The notes under the pieces were generated by a model. The model searched no databases. It saw nothing but the letters and a program-made list of their open reading frames with translations, and was not told the DNA's origin. 62,505 bases of DNA, from contig NZ_PXWG01000030.1 in assembly GCF_003011965.1 (NCBI RefSeq), positions 1 to 62,505 on the forward strand. Direction: 5' to 3'. The DNA is from Streptosporangium nondiastaticum. Lineage in GTDB: Bacteria > Actinomycetota > Actinomycetes > Streptomycetales > Streptomycetaceae. The translations under genes and the position numbers were made by a program. Below are positions 20,057-28,560 of this stretch, in pieces (the stretch's first letter is position 1; every line of letters begins with the position of its first letter).

Positions 20057-20668
20057 ATGCGACGTTCACACGGACATGAGCACCATGGACCCGGCCCCCG
20101 CGGTCGGGGCGACTACGACGGCCGCCGGGCAGCCTTCGGCCCCTTCGGCCCCGGCTTCGGAGGCCCGCCCTTCGGCGGCCCCCCGTTCGGCGGGCCGCGG
20201 GGACGCGGCCGCGGCCACGGGGGCGGCCGGGCCAGGCGGGGCGACGTGCGCGCCTCGATCCTGACCCTGCTGAAGGACCGCCCCATGCACGGCTACGAGA
20301 TGATCCAGGAGATCGCCGAGCGCAGCGGGGGCGCCTGGAAGCCCAGCCCGGGATCGGTCTACCCGACCCTGCAGATGCTGGAGGACGAGGGCCTGATCGA
20401 GAGCGCGAGCGAGGGCGGCAAGAAGCTGTTCAGCCTCACCGGGGCGGGCCGCTCCGAGGCCGAGGCCGGCCCCGAGGCCCCCTGGGAGGACGCCGGCCGC
20501 GGCGTCGACTGGGAAGCGATGCAGGAGATACGGCAGGCCGGGTTCGGGCTGATGGAGGCCTTCGGGCAGGTGTGGAAGTCCGGCACCCCCGAACAGCGGC
20601 AGAAGGCCCTCGACGTCATCAACGAATCCCGCAGGAAGCTCTACCTCATCCTCGCTGACGAGGGCTGA
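20057..20668 (+). CDS. PadR family transcriptional regulator
   Basis: A 203-residue repressor. The first ~58 residues are a Gly/Pro/Arg/His-rich flexible arm. The PadR winged helix occupies ~65-140 (ILTLLKDRPMHGYEMIQEI, then PSPGSVYPTLQMLEDEGLI), and a C-terminal helical region probably dimerises. ATG at 20057 has GGGAGG six bases upstream. The operator-rich promoter suggests autoregulation, and no transporter gene is directly linked, so the regulon is unknown. Confidence 0.9.
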   Translation: MRRSHGHEHHGPGPRGRGDYDGRRAAFGPFGPGFGGPPFGGPPFGGPRGRGRGHGGGRARRGDVRASILTLLKDRPMHGYEMIQEIAERSGGAWKPSPGSVYPTLQMLEDEGLIESASEGGKKLFSLTGAGRSEAEAGPEAPWEDAGRGVDWEAMQEIRQAGFGLMEAFGQVWKSGTPEQRQKALDVINESRRKLYLILADEG

Positions 20669-20688
20669 GCCGATTGCGCCGCGGAGAA

Positions 20689-20721
20689 GGGGTGTTCCCG
20701 GGCCCCGTCCGGGAACACCCC
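20689..20721. terminator. Terminator hairpin after padR
   Basis: A perfect 13-bp stem (GGGGTGTTCCCGG / CCGGGAACACCCC) with a 7-base loop starts 20 bases after the padR stop codon. Confidence 0.75.
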
Positions 20722-20848
20722 TGAGAACGACGGCGCGCCTGTCCTCCTCAAGGAGGAGGGATCCGCGGTGCGCACCCAACCGCCGTGGGATGCGCGAATG
20801 CTTCCCTGCGGGGATGACCCGGCGGTTCGTGACTGATGGGGTGGGAGG

Positions 20849-21376
20849 GTGCAAAGCCGCGTAGGAGACGAGGGGGCGACGGGCGTCGTCCGGGAAGGCC
20901 TGTTCAGCCCCGAGCTGGCGGCCGCGGTCGCGGGCGCCCGCAGGCGTGCCGTGCGGGACGGTGACCGGCAGGTCGACACCGCCCACCTGCTCCACACCCT
21001 GATGGAGGCGGACCCCGCGGTGTGCCGCGCCGTGGACGGCCCGAGCGAGGGCCGGTCCGTACGGCTGCTCGGCTATCTCGTCCAGCGCACCATCGGTTAC
21101 GGGCTGCGCTGGCGCGGCACCGTCGAGGACTCCGGCTCGCTGCCCGTCCTCCTCGACTGCCGGGCACCCCGCTGGTCGCCCGCGGCGGCCGCCGCCATGG
21201 AGGGCGCGTGCGCCCGGGCCCGTGCGCGGGGCGGCGAGCGCGCGGAAGGGGTGGACCTCCTGGCGGCGCTCGCCCTGGATCACCGGTGCCGCGCGGCCGA
21301 GGTGATGCGCCGGGCGGGCGTGGACACGGCGGCGCTTGCGGCCGGTCTCGACCTGACGGGCCATGAGATGTCGTGA
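20849..21376 (+). CDS. Clp N-terminal (ClpA/ClpC N-domain-like) protein
   Basis: A 175-residue protein resembling a stand-alone Clp repeat N domain: LFSPELAAAVAGARRRA, VDTAHLLHTLMEA, and a second repeat GVDLLAALALDHRCRAAEVMRRAGVD. It lacks AAA+ modules, so it cannot unfold proteins itself. Such proteins may act as adaptors or decoys for ClpC; this is inference. The GTG start at 20849 follows GGGAG with very short spacing, so the true start could lie a little downstream. Confidence 0.72.
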   Translation: MQSRVGDEGATGVVREGLFSPELAAAVAGARRRAVRDGDRQVDTAHLLHTLMEADPAVCRAVDGPSEGRSVRLLGYLVQRTIGYGLRWRGTVEDSGSLPVLLDCRAPRWSPAAAAAMEGACARARARGGERAEGVDLLAALALDHRCRAAEVMRRAGVDTAALAAGLDLTGHEMS

Positions 21377-21475
21377 TGTCAGGCGCCGCGACGTCAGGCT
21401 CCGCAACGCCCGGCGATCCGTATGACATGACCATCGAGGGGTGACGGTCATGTCGTCCGCTGGCATGATGGGCCG

Positions 21476-22471
21476 ATGCACGCCTCTCAAGGGAAAAGCG
21501 CCGGCCTGGGCCTCGCCCTGGTCTCCGCGCTCGCGTTCGGTGGTTCCGGTGTCGCGGCCAAGCCGCTGATCCAGGCGGGCCTCGACCCGCTGCACGTGGT
21601 GTGGCTCCGGGCGGCCGGCGCCGCCCTGGTGCTGCTGCCGGTCGCCTGGCGGCACCGCGCCCTCGTCACCCGCCGCCCCGCGCTCCTCGCCGGATTCGGC
21701 CTGCTGGCCGTCGCCGGCGTCCAGGCCTGCTACTTCGCCGCGATATCCCGGATCCCGGTCGGCGTGGCGCTGCTCGTCGAATACCTCGGGCCGGCGCTCC
21801 TGCTGGGCTGGGTGCGCTTCGTCCAGCGCCGGCCGGTCAGCCGCGCCGCGGCCGTGGGCGTGGTGCTCGCCGTCGCCGGTCTCGCCTGCGTGGTGGAGGT
21901 GTGGTCCGGCATGAGCTTCGACGCCGTGGGCCTGCTGCTGGCCCTCGGCGCCGCGTGCTGCCAGGTGGGCTACTTCGTGCTGTGCGACCACGGGAGCGAC
22001 GGCGAGGAGCCCGCCGACCCCTTCGGAGTGATCGCCTACGGGCTCCTCATCGGCGCCCTCGTCCTCACCGCCGTCGCCCGCCCCTGGGGCATGGACTGGT
22101 CCGTGCTCGCCGGGAGCGCCGGGATGAACGGCACCGACGTGCCCGCCGCGCTGCTCCTCGGCTGGGTCGTGCTCGTGGCCACCGTGGCCGCGTACCTCAC
22201 GGGCGTGCTCGCCGTGCGCAGGCTGTCGCCGCAGGTCGCGGGCGTGGTCGCCTGCCTGGAAGCGGTCGTCGCGACCGTGCTGGCCTGGGTACTGCTCGGC
22301 GAGCACCTCTCCCTGCCCCAGACCTTCGGCGGTGCCGTGGTCCTGGCGGGCGCCTTCATCGCCCAGTCCTCCACGCCGAAGAAGGCCGCGGCGGCGCCGG
22401 TGGCCCAGGGCGGCGGGGCGGCCGGGGCCCGGGGGGACCTGTCCGCGGAGTCGAGCCCGGCACGCCCCTGA
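21476..22471 (+). CDS. EamA/DMT family transporter
   Basis: A 331-residue membrane protein with about ten helices in two EamA repeats (first repeat to ~residue 140, second ~150-295). The second repeat ends in the typical LGEHLSLPQTFGGAVVLAG signature. A polar Ala/Gly tail follows. Family members export amino acids or other metabolites; the substrate cannot be predicted. The ATG at 21476 has no clear ribosome binding site. It is convergent with the downstream flavin oxidase gene. Confidence 0.9.
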   Translation: MHASQGKSAGLGLALVSALAFGGSGVAAKPLIQAGLDPLHVVWLRAAGAALVLLPVAWRHRALVTRRPALLAGFGLLAVAGVQACYFAAISRIPVGVALLVEYLGPALLLGWVRFVQRRPVSRAAAVGVVLAVAGLACVVEVWSGMSFDAVGLLLALGAACCQVGYFVLCDHGSDGEEPADPFGVIAYGLLIGALVLTAVARPWGMDWSVLAGSAGMNGTDVPAALLLGWVVLVATVAAYLTGVLAVRRLSPQVAGVVACLEAVVATVLAWVLLGEHLSLPQTFGGAVVLAGAFIAQSSTPKKAAAAPVAQGGGAAGARGDLSAESSPARP

Positions 22472-22490
22472 CCACCCGGCGCCGGGCCGT

Positions 22491-23165
22491 TCAGAGAGCG
22501 GCGACGTAGGCCGGCAGCGGAGTGCCCGGAGCGAGGTCCTTGTCGGGTATGGGCGTGCCGTACGCCGGGGCCACGGGCACGACGCCGCTCCAGTGGGGGA
22601 GGGCGAGGTCCTCGGGCTCGTCGTTCACGCCACCGGTGCGCACCTTGGCGGACACCTCGGCGAGGTCGAGGCGGAGGACGGCCGTCGCGGCGAGCTCCTT
22701 GGCGGAGGCGGGGCGGCAGTCCGCCGCCCGGCCCGGCGTGGCCTGCTCGACCAGGGCGTCGAGGGCCGCGCGCTTCTCGGCCTCCTCGGTCACCTGGAAC
22801 GCGGAGCCGTGCACCACGACCGAGCGGTAGTTGAGCGAGTGGTGGAAGGCGGAGCGCGCGAGGACGAGGCCGTCGACATGAGTGACGGTGAGGCAGACGG
22901 GCATGCCCGCGTCCCCCGCGCGGCCCGCGGTGCGCAGCGGGCGCGAGCCCGTCGAACCGTGCACGTAGAGCCGGTCGCCGACGCGCCCGTAGAGCGTGGG
23001 CAGCACGACCGGGGCCCCGTCGCGCACGAAGCCGAGGTGGCAGACGTAGGCCGCGTCGAGGATCGCGTGCACGACCTCGCGGTCGTACGAGGCGCGCTCG
23101 CGGATGCGGGTCGGCGTGGTCCGCTCGGTCTGCTCGTACGGGGCGGGCGGCGCAGCAGCGGTCAT
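22491..23165 (-). CDS. Pyridoxamine 5'-phosphate oxidase family flavoprotein
   Basis: A 224-residue split-barrel flavin-binding protein. RASYDREVVHAILDAAYVCHLGFV at the N-terminus and LPTLYGRVGDRLYVHGS are typical of this PNPOx-like group, as is the late PHWSGVVPV segment. The reaction is unknown. The ATG at 23165 has GGAG six bases upstream; an ATG at 23177 would add four residues but abuts the operator. It is divergently paired with a MocR-type regulator, a common pairing that suggests it is the regulator's target and has a vitamin B6-related role. Confidence 0.85.
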   Translation of the reverse strand: MTAAAPPAPYEQTERTTPTRIRERASYDREVVHAILDAAYVCHLGFVRDGAPVVLPTLYGRVGDRLYVHGSTGSRPLRTAGRAGDAGMPVCLTVTHVDGLVLARSAFHHSLNYRSVVVHGSAFQVTEEAEKRAALDALVEQATPGRAADCRPASAKELAATAVLRLDLAEVSAKVRTGGVNDEPEDLALPHWSGVVPVAPAYGTPIPDKDLAPGTPLPAYVAAL

Positions 23166-23177
23166 TGCGAACTCCAT

Positions 23178-23195
23178 TGCACTAGTGCATAATCT
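23178..23195. promoter_or_regulatory. MocR operator and leaderless -10 box
   Basis: The perfect 12-bp palindrome TGCACTAGTGCA (23178-23189) sits in the short gap between the divergent flavoprotein and MocR genes. It is followed by TAATCT (23190-23195), which lies five bases before the MocR GTG, implying a leaderless transcript. A regulator bound here would control both genes. Confidence 0.65.
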
Positions 23196-23200
23196 TCTTT

Positions 23201-24532
23201 GTGCTAGGAGAGTATCGGATCGAGGGTCGTCGCGCAGCAGAGATTTCCGCGAGCGTCGAGCGCGCCGTGGGCGCCGGCAAGCTGCCCCCGGGCGAGCTGC
23301 TGCCGCCCATGCGGGAGCTGGCGGTCGAGCTCGGCGTCAATCCCAATACGGTCGCGGCCGCGTATCGCACGCTGCGCGAGCGCGGGGTGATCGAGACGGA
23401 CGGCCGCCGGGGGAGCCGCGTGCGCCACCGCCCGGCGAGCACGGCCCGTGAGCGGATCTACGTCGAGGTCCCCGAGGGCGTCCGCGACGTCTCGGCGGGC
23501 AATCCCGACCCTTCCCTGCTGCCCCCGCTCGGCGAGGCGCTCGCCGCCGCAGCGGCCCGCGCCGCGAGGGCCCCCGCGCTGTACGGGGCGCCCGCCGTCG
23601 ACACCGAGCTGGAGCGCTTCGCCCGGGCCGCCTTCACCGCGGACGGGGTGCCCGGCGGGCCGCTCGCCGTCACCTCCGGCGCGCTCGACGCCATCGAGCG
23701 CGTCCTCGCCGTGCACCTGCGGCCGGGCGATTCCGTCGCGGTCGAGGACCCGGGCTGGGGCAGCGTCCTCGACCTCATCCCGGCGCTCGGCCTGAAGCCC
23801 GTTCCCGTGCCCGTCGACGACGACGGCCCGCTGCCCGAGGCGGCGGACCGCGCGCTGCGGCAGGGCGCCCGGGCCATGATCGTCACCGCGCGGGCGCAGA
23901 ACCCCACGGGGGCGGTGGTGGGCGCGGCCCGGGCGCGCGAGCTGCGCGCCGTGCTCTCCGGCCACCCCGGGGCGCTGCTCGTCGAGGACGACCACGGCCA
24001 CGGCATCGTCGACCTCCCCCTGCACACCCTCACCGGATGCACCGACCACTGGGTGGTCGTCCGCTCCGTGGCCAAGGCGTACGGGCCCGATCTGCGGCTC
24101 GCGGTGCTCGCGGGCGACGCCGTCACCGTGGACCGGGTCCGCGGCCGGCAGCGCCTGGGCCCCGGCTGGGTCAGCCACATCCTGCAGGACGCCGTCGTCC
24201 ACCTGTGGCACAGCGGCGCGGTGGATGCGGCGCAGGTGGCCGCCGCGTACGGACAGCGCCGCGACCCGCTCGTCCGGGCCCTGCGCGCGCGGGGGATCGA
24301 GGCGCACGGGCGCAGCGGGATGAACGTCTGGCTCCCCGTGCCCGACGAGACGGCGGCGGTGGCGCGGCTGCTGCACGCGGGCTGGGCGGTCGCGCCGGGG
24401 GCCCGGTTCCGGCTCTCGTCGCCTCCCGCGGTGCGGCTGACCGTCTCGGGCCTGGCCGTGGACGAAACAGAAGAGGTCGCGGACGCCTTGGCGGCCGCGA
24501 CCCGTCCTTCGGCGGCGGGGCGCTACGACTGA
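23201..24532 (+). CDS. MocR/GntR family regulator with aminotransferase domain
   Basis: A 443-residue fusion of a GntR winged helix (~5-75; PPMRELAVELGVNPNTVAAAYRTL) and a fold-type I aminotransferase domain (~90-435) that binds pyridoxal phosphate, with the candidate Schiff-base lysine K292 in RSVAKAYG. MocR proteins sense PLP or amino-acid adducts and often control vitamin B6 or amine metabolism. The GTG start lacks a Shine-Dalgarno sequence and lies just after a -10 box. The divergent flavoprotein gene is the likely target. Confidence 0.92.
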   Translation: MLGEYRIEGRRAAEISASVERAVGAGKLPPGELLPPMRELAVELGVNPNTVAAAYRTLRERGVIETDGRRGSRVRHRPASTARERIYVEVPEGVRDVSAGNPDPSLLPPLGEALAAAAARAARAPALYGAPAVDTELERFARAAFTADGVPGGPLAVTSGALDAIERVLAVHLRPGDSVAVEDPGWGSVLDLIPALGLKPVPVPVDDDGPLPEAADRALRQGARAMIVTARAQNPTGAVVGAARARELRAVLSGHPGALLVEDDHGHGIVDLPLHTLTGCTDHWVVVRSVAKAYGPDLRLAVLAGDAVTVDRVRGRQRLGPGWVSHILQDAVVHLWHSGAVDAAQVAAAYGQRRDPLVRALRARGIEAHGRSGMNVWLPVPDETAAVARLLHAGWAVAPGARFRLSSPPAVRLTVSGLAVDETEEVADALAAATRPSAAGRYD

Positions 24533-24584
24533 CGGCCCCTCGCTGGCACGCCCCCCCCGTGGGGGAGGCACTGCTCCTTCCGCG

Positions 24585-25577
24585 CTACTTCCGCCCGGTC
24601 CTGCGCCCCGCCTTGCTCTGGGTCAGGAAGGCGCCGGCCAGCACGATGGCCGCGCCGACGGGAGTGTTCCAGCTGAGCTCCTCGCCCAGGAGGGCCACGC
24701 CGGCGACGGTCGCCACGACCGGTATCAGGTAGGTGGTCATGGACGCCATCGTGGGCCCGACCTCGGCGACCAGTCCGTACTGCACGAGGAAGGCCAAGCC
24801 CGTGCCCAGCGCCCCGAGGGCGAAGACGGCCAGCAGCGGCACGGTGGGGAGGGAGTCCGGCAGCGGCGCGAACAGCGGGGCGACCACCGCCAGCTGGACC
24901 GTGCCCAGCAGCAGCTGCGCGCCGGACTTGGACAGGTTGGAGTCGTCCGTACCGGTCAGCGTGCGCCGGACGTAGATCCAGCCGATCGCGTAGCTGGCGG
25001 AGGCGACGAGGGCCATCACCGTGCCCGCCGCGTCCTGGCCGGAGAAGCCCTGCCAGGCGCCGAGCACGGTCAGCACGCCGGCGAAGCCGATCGCCAGACC
25101 GGCGAACCGGCGCCGCGTCGGCCGGTCCTCCGAGAGGGCCACGAGCGAGAGGACCATGCCCCACAGCGGGGTCGTGGCGTTGCAGATCCCGGCGAGCGTG
25201 GAGGGGATGCGCAGTTCGGCGTAGGCGAAGAGGGTGAACGGCAGGGCGTTGAGCAGGAAGGCCGCGACGGCCAGGTGGCCCCAGGTGCGGGCGGCGCGCG
25301 GCAGGCGATCCCGCTTGACGGCCAGCGTCGCGACGAGCACCGCCGCGCCGAAGAACATGCGGCCGAAGGCGACGTACAGCGGCGGGAAGCCGTCCGTGCC
25401 GAGCTTGATGAACAGGAAGCTGCAGCCCCAGATGAGCGCGAGCGCACCGAAGCGGATCCTCCAGTCCACGGCGGGGCGCCCCCGCTGCGGCTGCCGGTGC
25501 GGGGCACCGGAGGTGGGGAGCGGGCGGACCGGGAGACCGGGCGGGACGGAGGAGCTGGAGGTTGCCGTGGTGCGCAT
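24585..25577 (-). CDS. EamA/DMT family transporter
   Basis: A 330-residue protein with a polar N-terminal segment (~1-38) and about ten membrane helices in two EamA repeats (WGCSFLFIKLG in helix 1; LGEELSWNTPVGAAIVLAG near the end). It exports an unknown metabolite. It is transcribed divergently from a LysR regulator 75 bases away, the classical arrangement for LysR-controlled amino-acid exporters. It is only ~53 bases from the convergent MocR gene. Confidence 0.92.
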   Translation of the reverse strand: MRTTATSSSSVPPGLPVRPLPTSGAPHRQPQRGRPAVDWRIRFGALALIWGCSFLFIKLGTDGFPPLYVAFGRMFFGAAVLVATLAVKRDRLPRAARTWGHLAVAAFLLNALPFTLFAYAELRIPSTLAGICNATTPLWGMVLSLVALSEDRPTRRRFAGLAIGFAGVLTVLGAWQGFSGQDAAGTVMALVASASYAIGWIYVRRTLTGTDDSNLSKSGAQLLLGTVQLAVVAPLFAPLPDSLPTVPLLAVFALGALGTGLAFLVQYGLVAEVGPTMASMTTYLIPVVATVAGVALLGEELSWNTPVGAAIVLAGAFLTQSKAGRRTGRK

Positions 25578-25611
25578 GGTCGTAAGAATGACCGCACCGT
25601 ACGCCTTAGTA

Positions 25612-25645
25612 CAAGTAAATTTAAGTGGGGTTTATCGCGTAGAGT
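25612..25645. promoter_or_regulatory. LysR/EamA divergent control region
   Basis: An AT-rich patch, rare in this window, contains the imperfect palindrome AAGTAAATTTAAGT and sits between the divergent exporter and regulator genes. TAGAGT (25640-25645) lies seven bases before the LysR ATG, suggesting a leaderless transcript. The patch is a plausible LysR binding site for both genes. Confidence 0.5.
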
Positions 25646-25652
25646 TGCTTAT

Positions 25653-26558
25653 ATGTTGAACCTGGAGCGCCTGCGCACCCTCAACGCCGTGGCCCGCCAC
25701 GGCTCCGTCAGCGCCGCGGCCGACGGCCTGCACGTCACCACGTCCGCGGTCTCGCAGCAGCTCGCCAAGCTGGAGCGGGAGACCGGGCAGCAGCTCCTGG
25801 CCAAGCAGGGACGCGGCGTACGGCTCACCGACGCCGGACGGCTGCTCGCCGAGCACGCCTCGCGGATCCTCTCGCAGGTCGAGCTGGCCCAGGCCGACCT
25901 GGAGGCGCAGCGCGGGCAGGCCGTCGGCGAGCTGCTCCTCGGCGCCTTCCCCACGGCCGCCCGCGGCCTCTTCCCGGCCGCCCTCGCCGGGCTGCGCCGG
26001 GCCCATCCCCAGCTGCGGGCCCGGCTGGAGGAGATGGAGCCGGAAGAGGCCGTGCCCCGGGTGGTCCGCGGCGACATCGACGTCGCGGTCGTCCTCGACT
26101 GGTACAACAAGCCGCTGCCCATGCCGGACGGCCTGGCCAAGGCCCCGGTCCTCGACGACATCGCCGACGTGGCCATGCCGGCGGACCACCCGCTGGCCGG
26201 CCGCGAGGAGGTCGGCCTGGAAGAGTTCGCCGACGACGACTGGGTCTCCTGGCCCCGGGGCGAGTTCTGCCACGAATGGCTGATGCTCACCCTGCGCGGC
26301 AAGGGTATCGAGCCCCGCATCTCCCACATGGCCGAGGAGCACCACACCCAGCTCGCCCTGGTCGCTGCCGGGCTCGGCGTCGCCGTCGCGCCGCGGCTGG
26401 GCCGCGGGCCCGTGCCGGAAGGGGTGCGCGTCGTGCCCGTGCGGCACACCGTACGCCGCCACGTCTACGCGATCTGGCGCGCCGACGCGGACCGGCGGCC
26501 CTCCATCCGCGCCGCGGTCGAGGCGCTGCGCCTTGCCGGCGAGAAGGTGGCCGGCTGA
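25653..26558 (+). CDS. LysR family transcriptional regulator
   Basis: A 301-residue regulator. The N-terminal winged helix (~1-60; LRTLNAVARHGSVSAAADGL) is followed by a linker helix and a periplasmic-binding-like effector domain (~90-295). The ATG at 25653 lacks a ribosome binding site and follows a -10 box at seven bases. Its position opposite an EamA exporter suggests it activates that exporter in response to the exported metabolite, as in the LysE/LysG type of system. Confidence 0.92.
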   Translation: MLNLERLRTLNAVARHGSVSAAADGLHVTTSAVSQQLAKLERETGQQLLAKQGRGVRLTDAGRLLAEHASRILSQVELAQADLEAQRGQAVGELLLGAFPTAARGLFPAALAGLRRAHPQLRARLEEMEPEEAVPRVVRGDIDVAVVLDWYNKPLPMPDGLAKAPVLDDIADVAMPADHPLAGREEVGLEEFADDDWVSWPRGEFCHEWLMLTLRGKGIEPRISHMAEEHHTQLALVAAGLGVAVAPRLGRGPVPEGVRVVPVRHTVRRHVYAIWRADADRRPSIRAAVEALRLAGEKVAG

Positions 26559-26749
26559 CCCGGCCCCGTCACGTGGCGGGCGGCACACCGCCTCCGTTCT
26601 TCACCGGGCCGGCTGCGGCCGGCCCCGCCCGGCCTGCGACGCGGTAGGCCTGCGGCCTTGCCCGGCCCGGCCCCTCCGGCCTGCTGCATCCGGCCGCCTC
26701 TCGCCGCCGCGGCGGAGTGGGGTCGACGGGGCGATCCGCCGGAAGCGGC

Positions 26750-27211
26750 CTATCGCTTGCGGAAGTCCCAGGACACGACCGCGTCCGGCGTCAGCCGGAG
26801 CCACGCGTGCCGGCCGTCGTACGGCATCGAGGGCAGGCCGCCGAAGTACTTGGCGGTGAAGAGCGCCTCCGGCGCGGCGAGCTCCGGGCAGGGCTCGCCC
26901 GTGCGCGGGACCTCGCCGGCGAAGGCGGCCGTGCCGGACAGCTCAGCGCCCCGCAGCTCCCCGTACTCCCGCCCGTCGTCCACCAGCACCGCGACCCGGG
27001 CGTCGTGCCGCAGCTCCGCCCACCGGCGGCTGCGCACGAGCGAGTACAGCCACAGCGCCGACCCGTCCCAGACGAACCACAGCGCGCTGAGGTGAGGCCG
27101 CCCGTCGCGCCCCACGGTGGCCACCCGGCAGGTGCGCTGCCCGGCGAGGAACGCGTCCAGCTCCGGCCGCGTCATCATGATCCGGCGGCCCCGCCGCTGG
27201 CCGGTGACCAT
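26750..27211 (-). CDS. PPOX class F420- or FMN-dependent split-barrel protein
   Basis: A 153-residue split-barrel protein. LDAFLAGQRTCRVATVGRDG, PHLSALWFVWDG and RSRRWAELRHDARVAVLVDDG match the PPOX-class F420/FMN-binding oxidoreductases. The substrate is unknown. The ATG at 27211 has GGGGAGG five bases upstream, so the longer reading frame to 27931 is not used. It is divergent from an isochorismatase-like gene. The 191-base gap before its 3' end (26559-26749) is G/C-rich with small inverted repeats and no gene. Confidence 0.88.
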   Translation of the reverse strand: MVTGQRRGRRIMMTRPELDAFLAGQRTCRVATVGRDGRPHLSALWFVWDGSALWLYSLVRSRRWAELRHDARVAVLVDDGREYGELRGAELSGTAAFAGEVPRTGEPCPELAAPEALFTAKYFGGLPSMPYDGRHAWLRLTPDAVVSWDFRKR

Positions 27212-27355
27212 GTCCGCCTCCCCGCGCCCCGATGACTGACTGAGTGTCAGAAAGTGTGGGCCCCTTCCCCCGCCGGCGCAATGCCCGCTACCCTCACGCG
27301 GCCCGGGCCCCCGGGCCCGCACCCGCCGGACACCAGCCCAGGAGGGAGGACCGCC

Positions 27356-28009
27356 ATGGCGCCGCCCGCCCCGGCCGACCCGCTCGCCGGACTCCTCGAC
27401 CCCGCGACGACCGTGCTGCTCACCGTCGAATGCCAGCGCGGCGTCGTCGGCCCCGACAGCGCCCTGCCCGAGCTCGCCGCCGCCGCACGCGCCTCCGGCG
27501 CGCTCGTCACCGTCGCCCGCCTCGTCGCGGGCGCCCACGACGCCGGCGTCCAGGTCGTGCACGCCATCGCCGAGCGCCGCCCCGACGGCCGCGGCGCCAG
27601 CCGCAACGCCCGGCTCTTCCGGGCCGCCGAGCGGCTGCCCGTGCAGCAGCTGGCGGGCACCCGCGCGGTGCGCGTCGCCGACCCGATCCCGGTCGGCGAC
27701 GGCGACCTCGTCGTCCGGCGGCTGCACGGGCTCTCGCCCCTGGCGGGCACCGGCCTGGACCCCCTGCTGCGCAACCTCGGCTGCCGCACCCTCGTCGTCA
27801 CCGGCGTCTCGGCCAACGTGGCCGTGCCCAACACCGTCTTCGACGCCGTCAACCTCGGCTATACGGCCGTCGTCCCCGCCGACGCCATCGCCGGCGTGCC
27901 CGCCGAGTACACCGCGGCGATGGTCAGGCACACCCTGGCGCTCGTCGCCACCGTCACCACGGCCGAGGCCGTCCTGCGCGGCTGGCGGAGCGCGCCCCGG
28001 CGCGGCTGA
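27356..28009 (+). CDS. Isochorismatase-fold protein lacking the catalytic triad
   Basis: A 217-residue cysteine-hydrolase-fold protein that aligns by pattern with isochorismatase-like hydrolases but without their Asp-Lys-Cys triad. The Asp position is E25 (TVECQRGVV), the Lys position is Arg (R121/R122, VVRRLHGLSP), and the nucleophilic Cys position is A156 (GVSANVAVPNT). It is probably not a normal hydrolase and may be a binding protein or have changed chemistry. ATG at 27356 with GGAGGGAGGA upstream. It stands alone, convergent with the Rieske gene. Confidence 0.82.
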   Translation: MAPPAPADPLAGLLDPATTVLLTVECQRGVVGPDSALPELAAAARASGALVTVARLVAGAHDAGVQVVHAIAERRPDGRGASRNARLFRAAERLPVQQLAGTRAVRVADPIPVGDGDLVVRRLHGLSPLAGTGLDPLLRNLGCRTLVVTGVSANVAVPNTVFDAVNLGYTAVVPADAIAGVPAEYTAAMVRHTLALVATVTTAEAVLRGWRSAPRRG

Positions 28010-28041
28010 CGCCCGGCCGCCCGGCCGGTCGGCGCCCGGCC

Positions 28042-28548
28042 TCAGCCCAGGTGCAGGGCCCCGTCGCGGACCGTGACCTGCTCCCCGGGGAGCGGCCGCT
28101 GCGCCGGGCCGCCCTTCACGCTCCCGTCCGCGATGCCGAACCTGCTGCCGTGGCAGGGGCAGTTGATGGTGCCGCCGGAGACGTCCTTGACGAGGCAGCC
28201 CTGGTGGGTGCAGACCGCGGAGAAGGCCTTGAACTCGCCCTTCGCCGGCTGGGTCACCACGACCTTCCGGTCGGGGAAGACCTTGCCGCCGCCCTCCGGG
28301 ATGTCCGCGGCCTTCGCGAGCTCCCCCTCCTCGGCCCCGCCCTTACCCGCGCCCTCATCCCCGTTCTTCGCCTTGCCGCTCCCGTTGCCGTCGTCCCCAC
28401 CACCGCACGCGGCGAGCAGGGTGGCGAGACCGGCGGCCCCGGCGGCCGCGACGACGCCGCGGCGCGTCGAGCCGCACGCGGCCCGGGAAGCGGGGGAGGC
28501 GGGGGAGACGGCGGACGCGGCGGACGCGGGCCGTGACACGTGGTTCAT
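28042..28548 (-). CDS. Rieske (2Fe-2S) Tat-exported lipoprotein
   Basis: A 168-residue protein. The N-terminus carries twin arginines R29-R30 and a lipobox LAAC with C48, so it is probably exported folded by Tat and lipid-anchored. A disordered Gly/Lys/Asp linker leads to a Rieske domain. The cluster ligands are C113, H115, C130 and H133 (CTHQGC and CPCHG), with C118/C132 available for the usual disulfide. It is a small stand-alone electron carrier of unknown partner. ATG at 28548 with AGAGGAG upstream. It is divergent from the HipA-like gene across a repeat-rich region. Confidence 0.93.
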   Translation of the reverse strand: MNHVSRPASAASAVSPASPASRAACGSTRRGVVAAAGAAGLATLLAACGGGDDGNGSGKAKNGDEGAGKGGAEEGELAKAADIPEGGGKVFPDRKVVVTQPAKGEFKAFSAVCTHQGCLVKDVSGGTINCPCHGSRFGIADGSVKGGPAQRPLPGEQVTVRDGALHLG

Positions 28549-28560
28549 GTGCGCTCCTCT

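Noticed and set aside
20066..22306. Minus-strand open frame of 746 codons opposite padR, the ClpN-like gene and the EamA gene
   Set aside because: It crosses a strong terminator and three real genes and has no domains.
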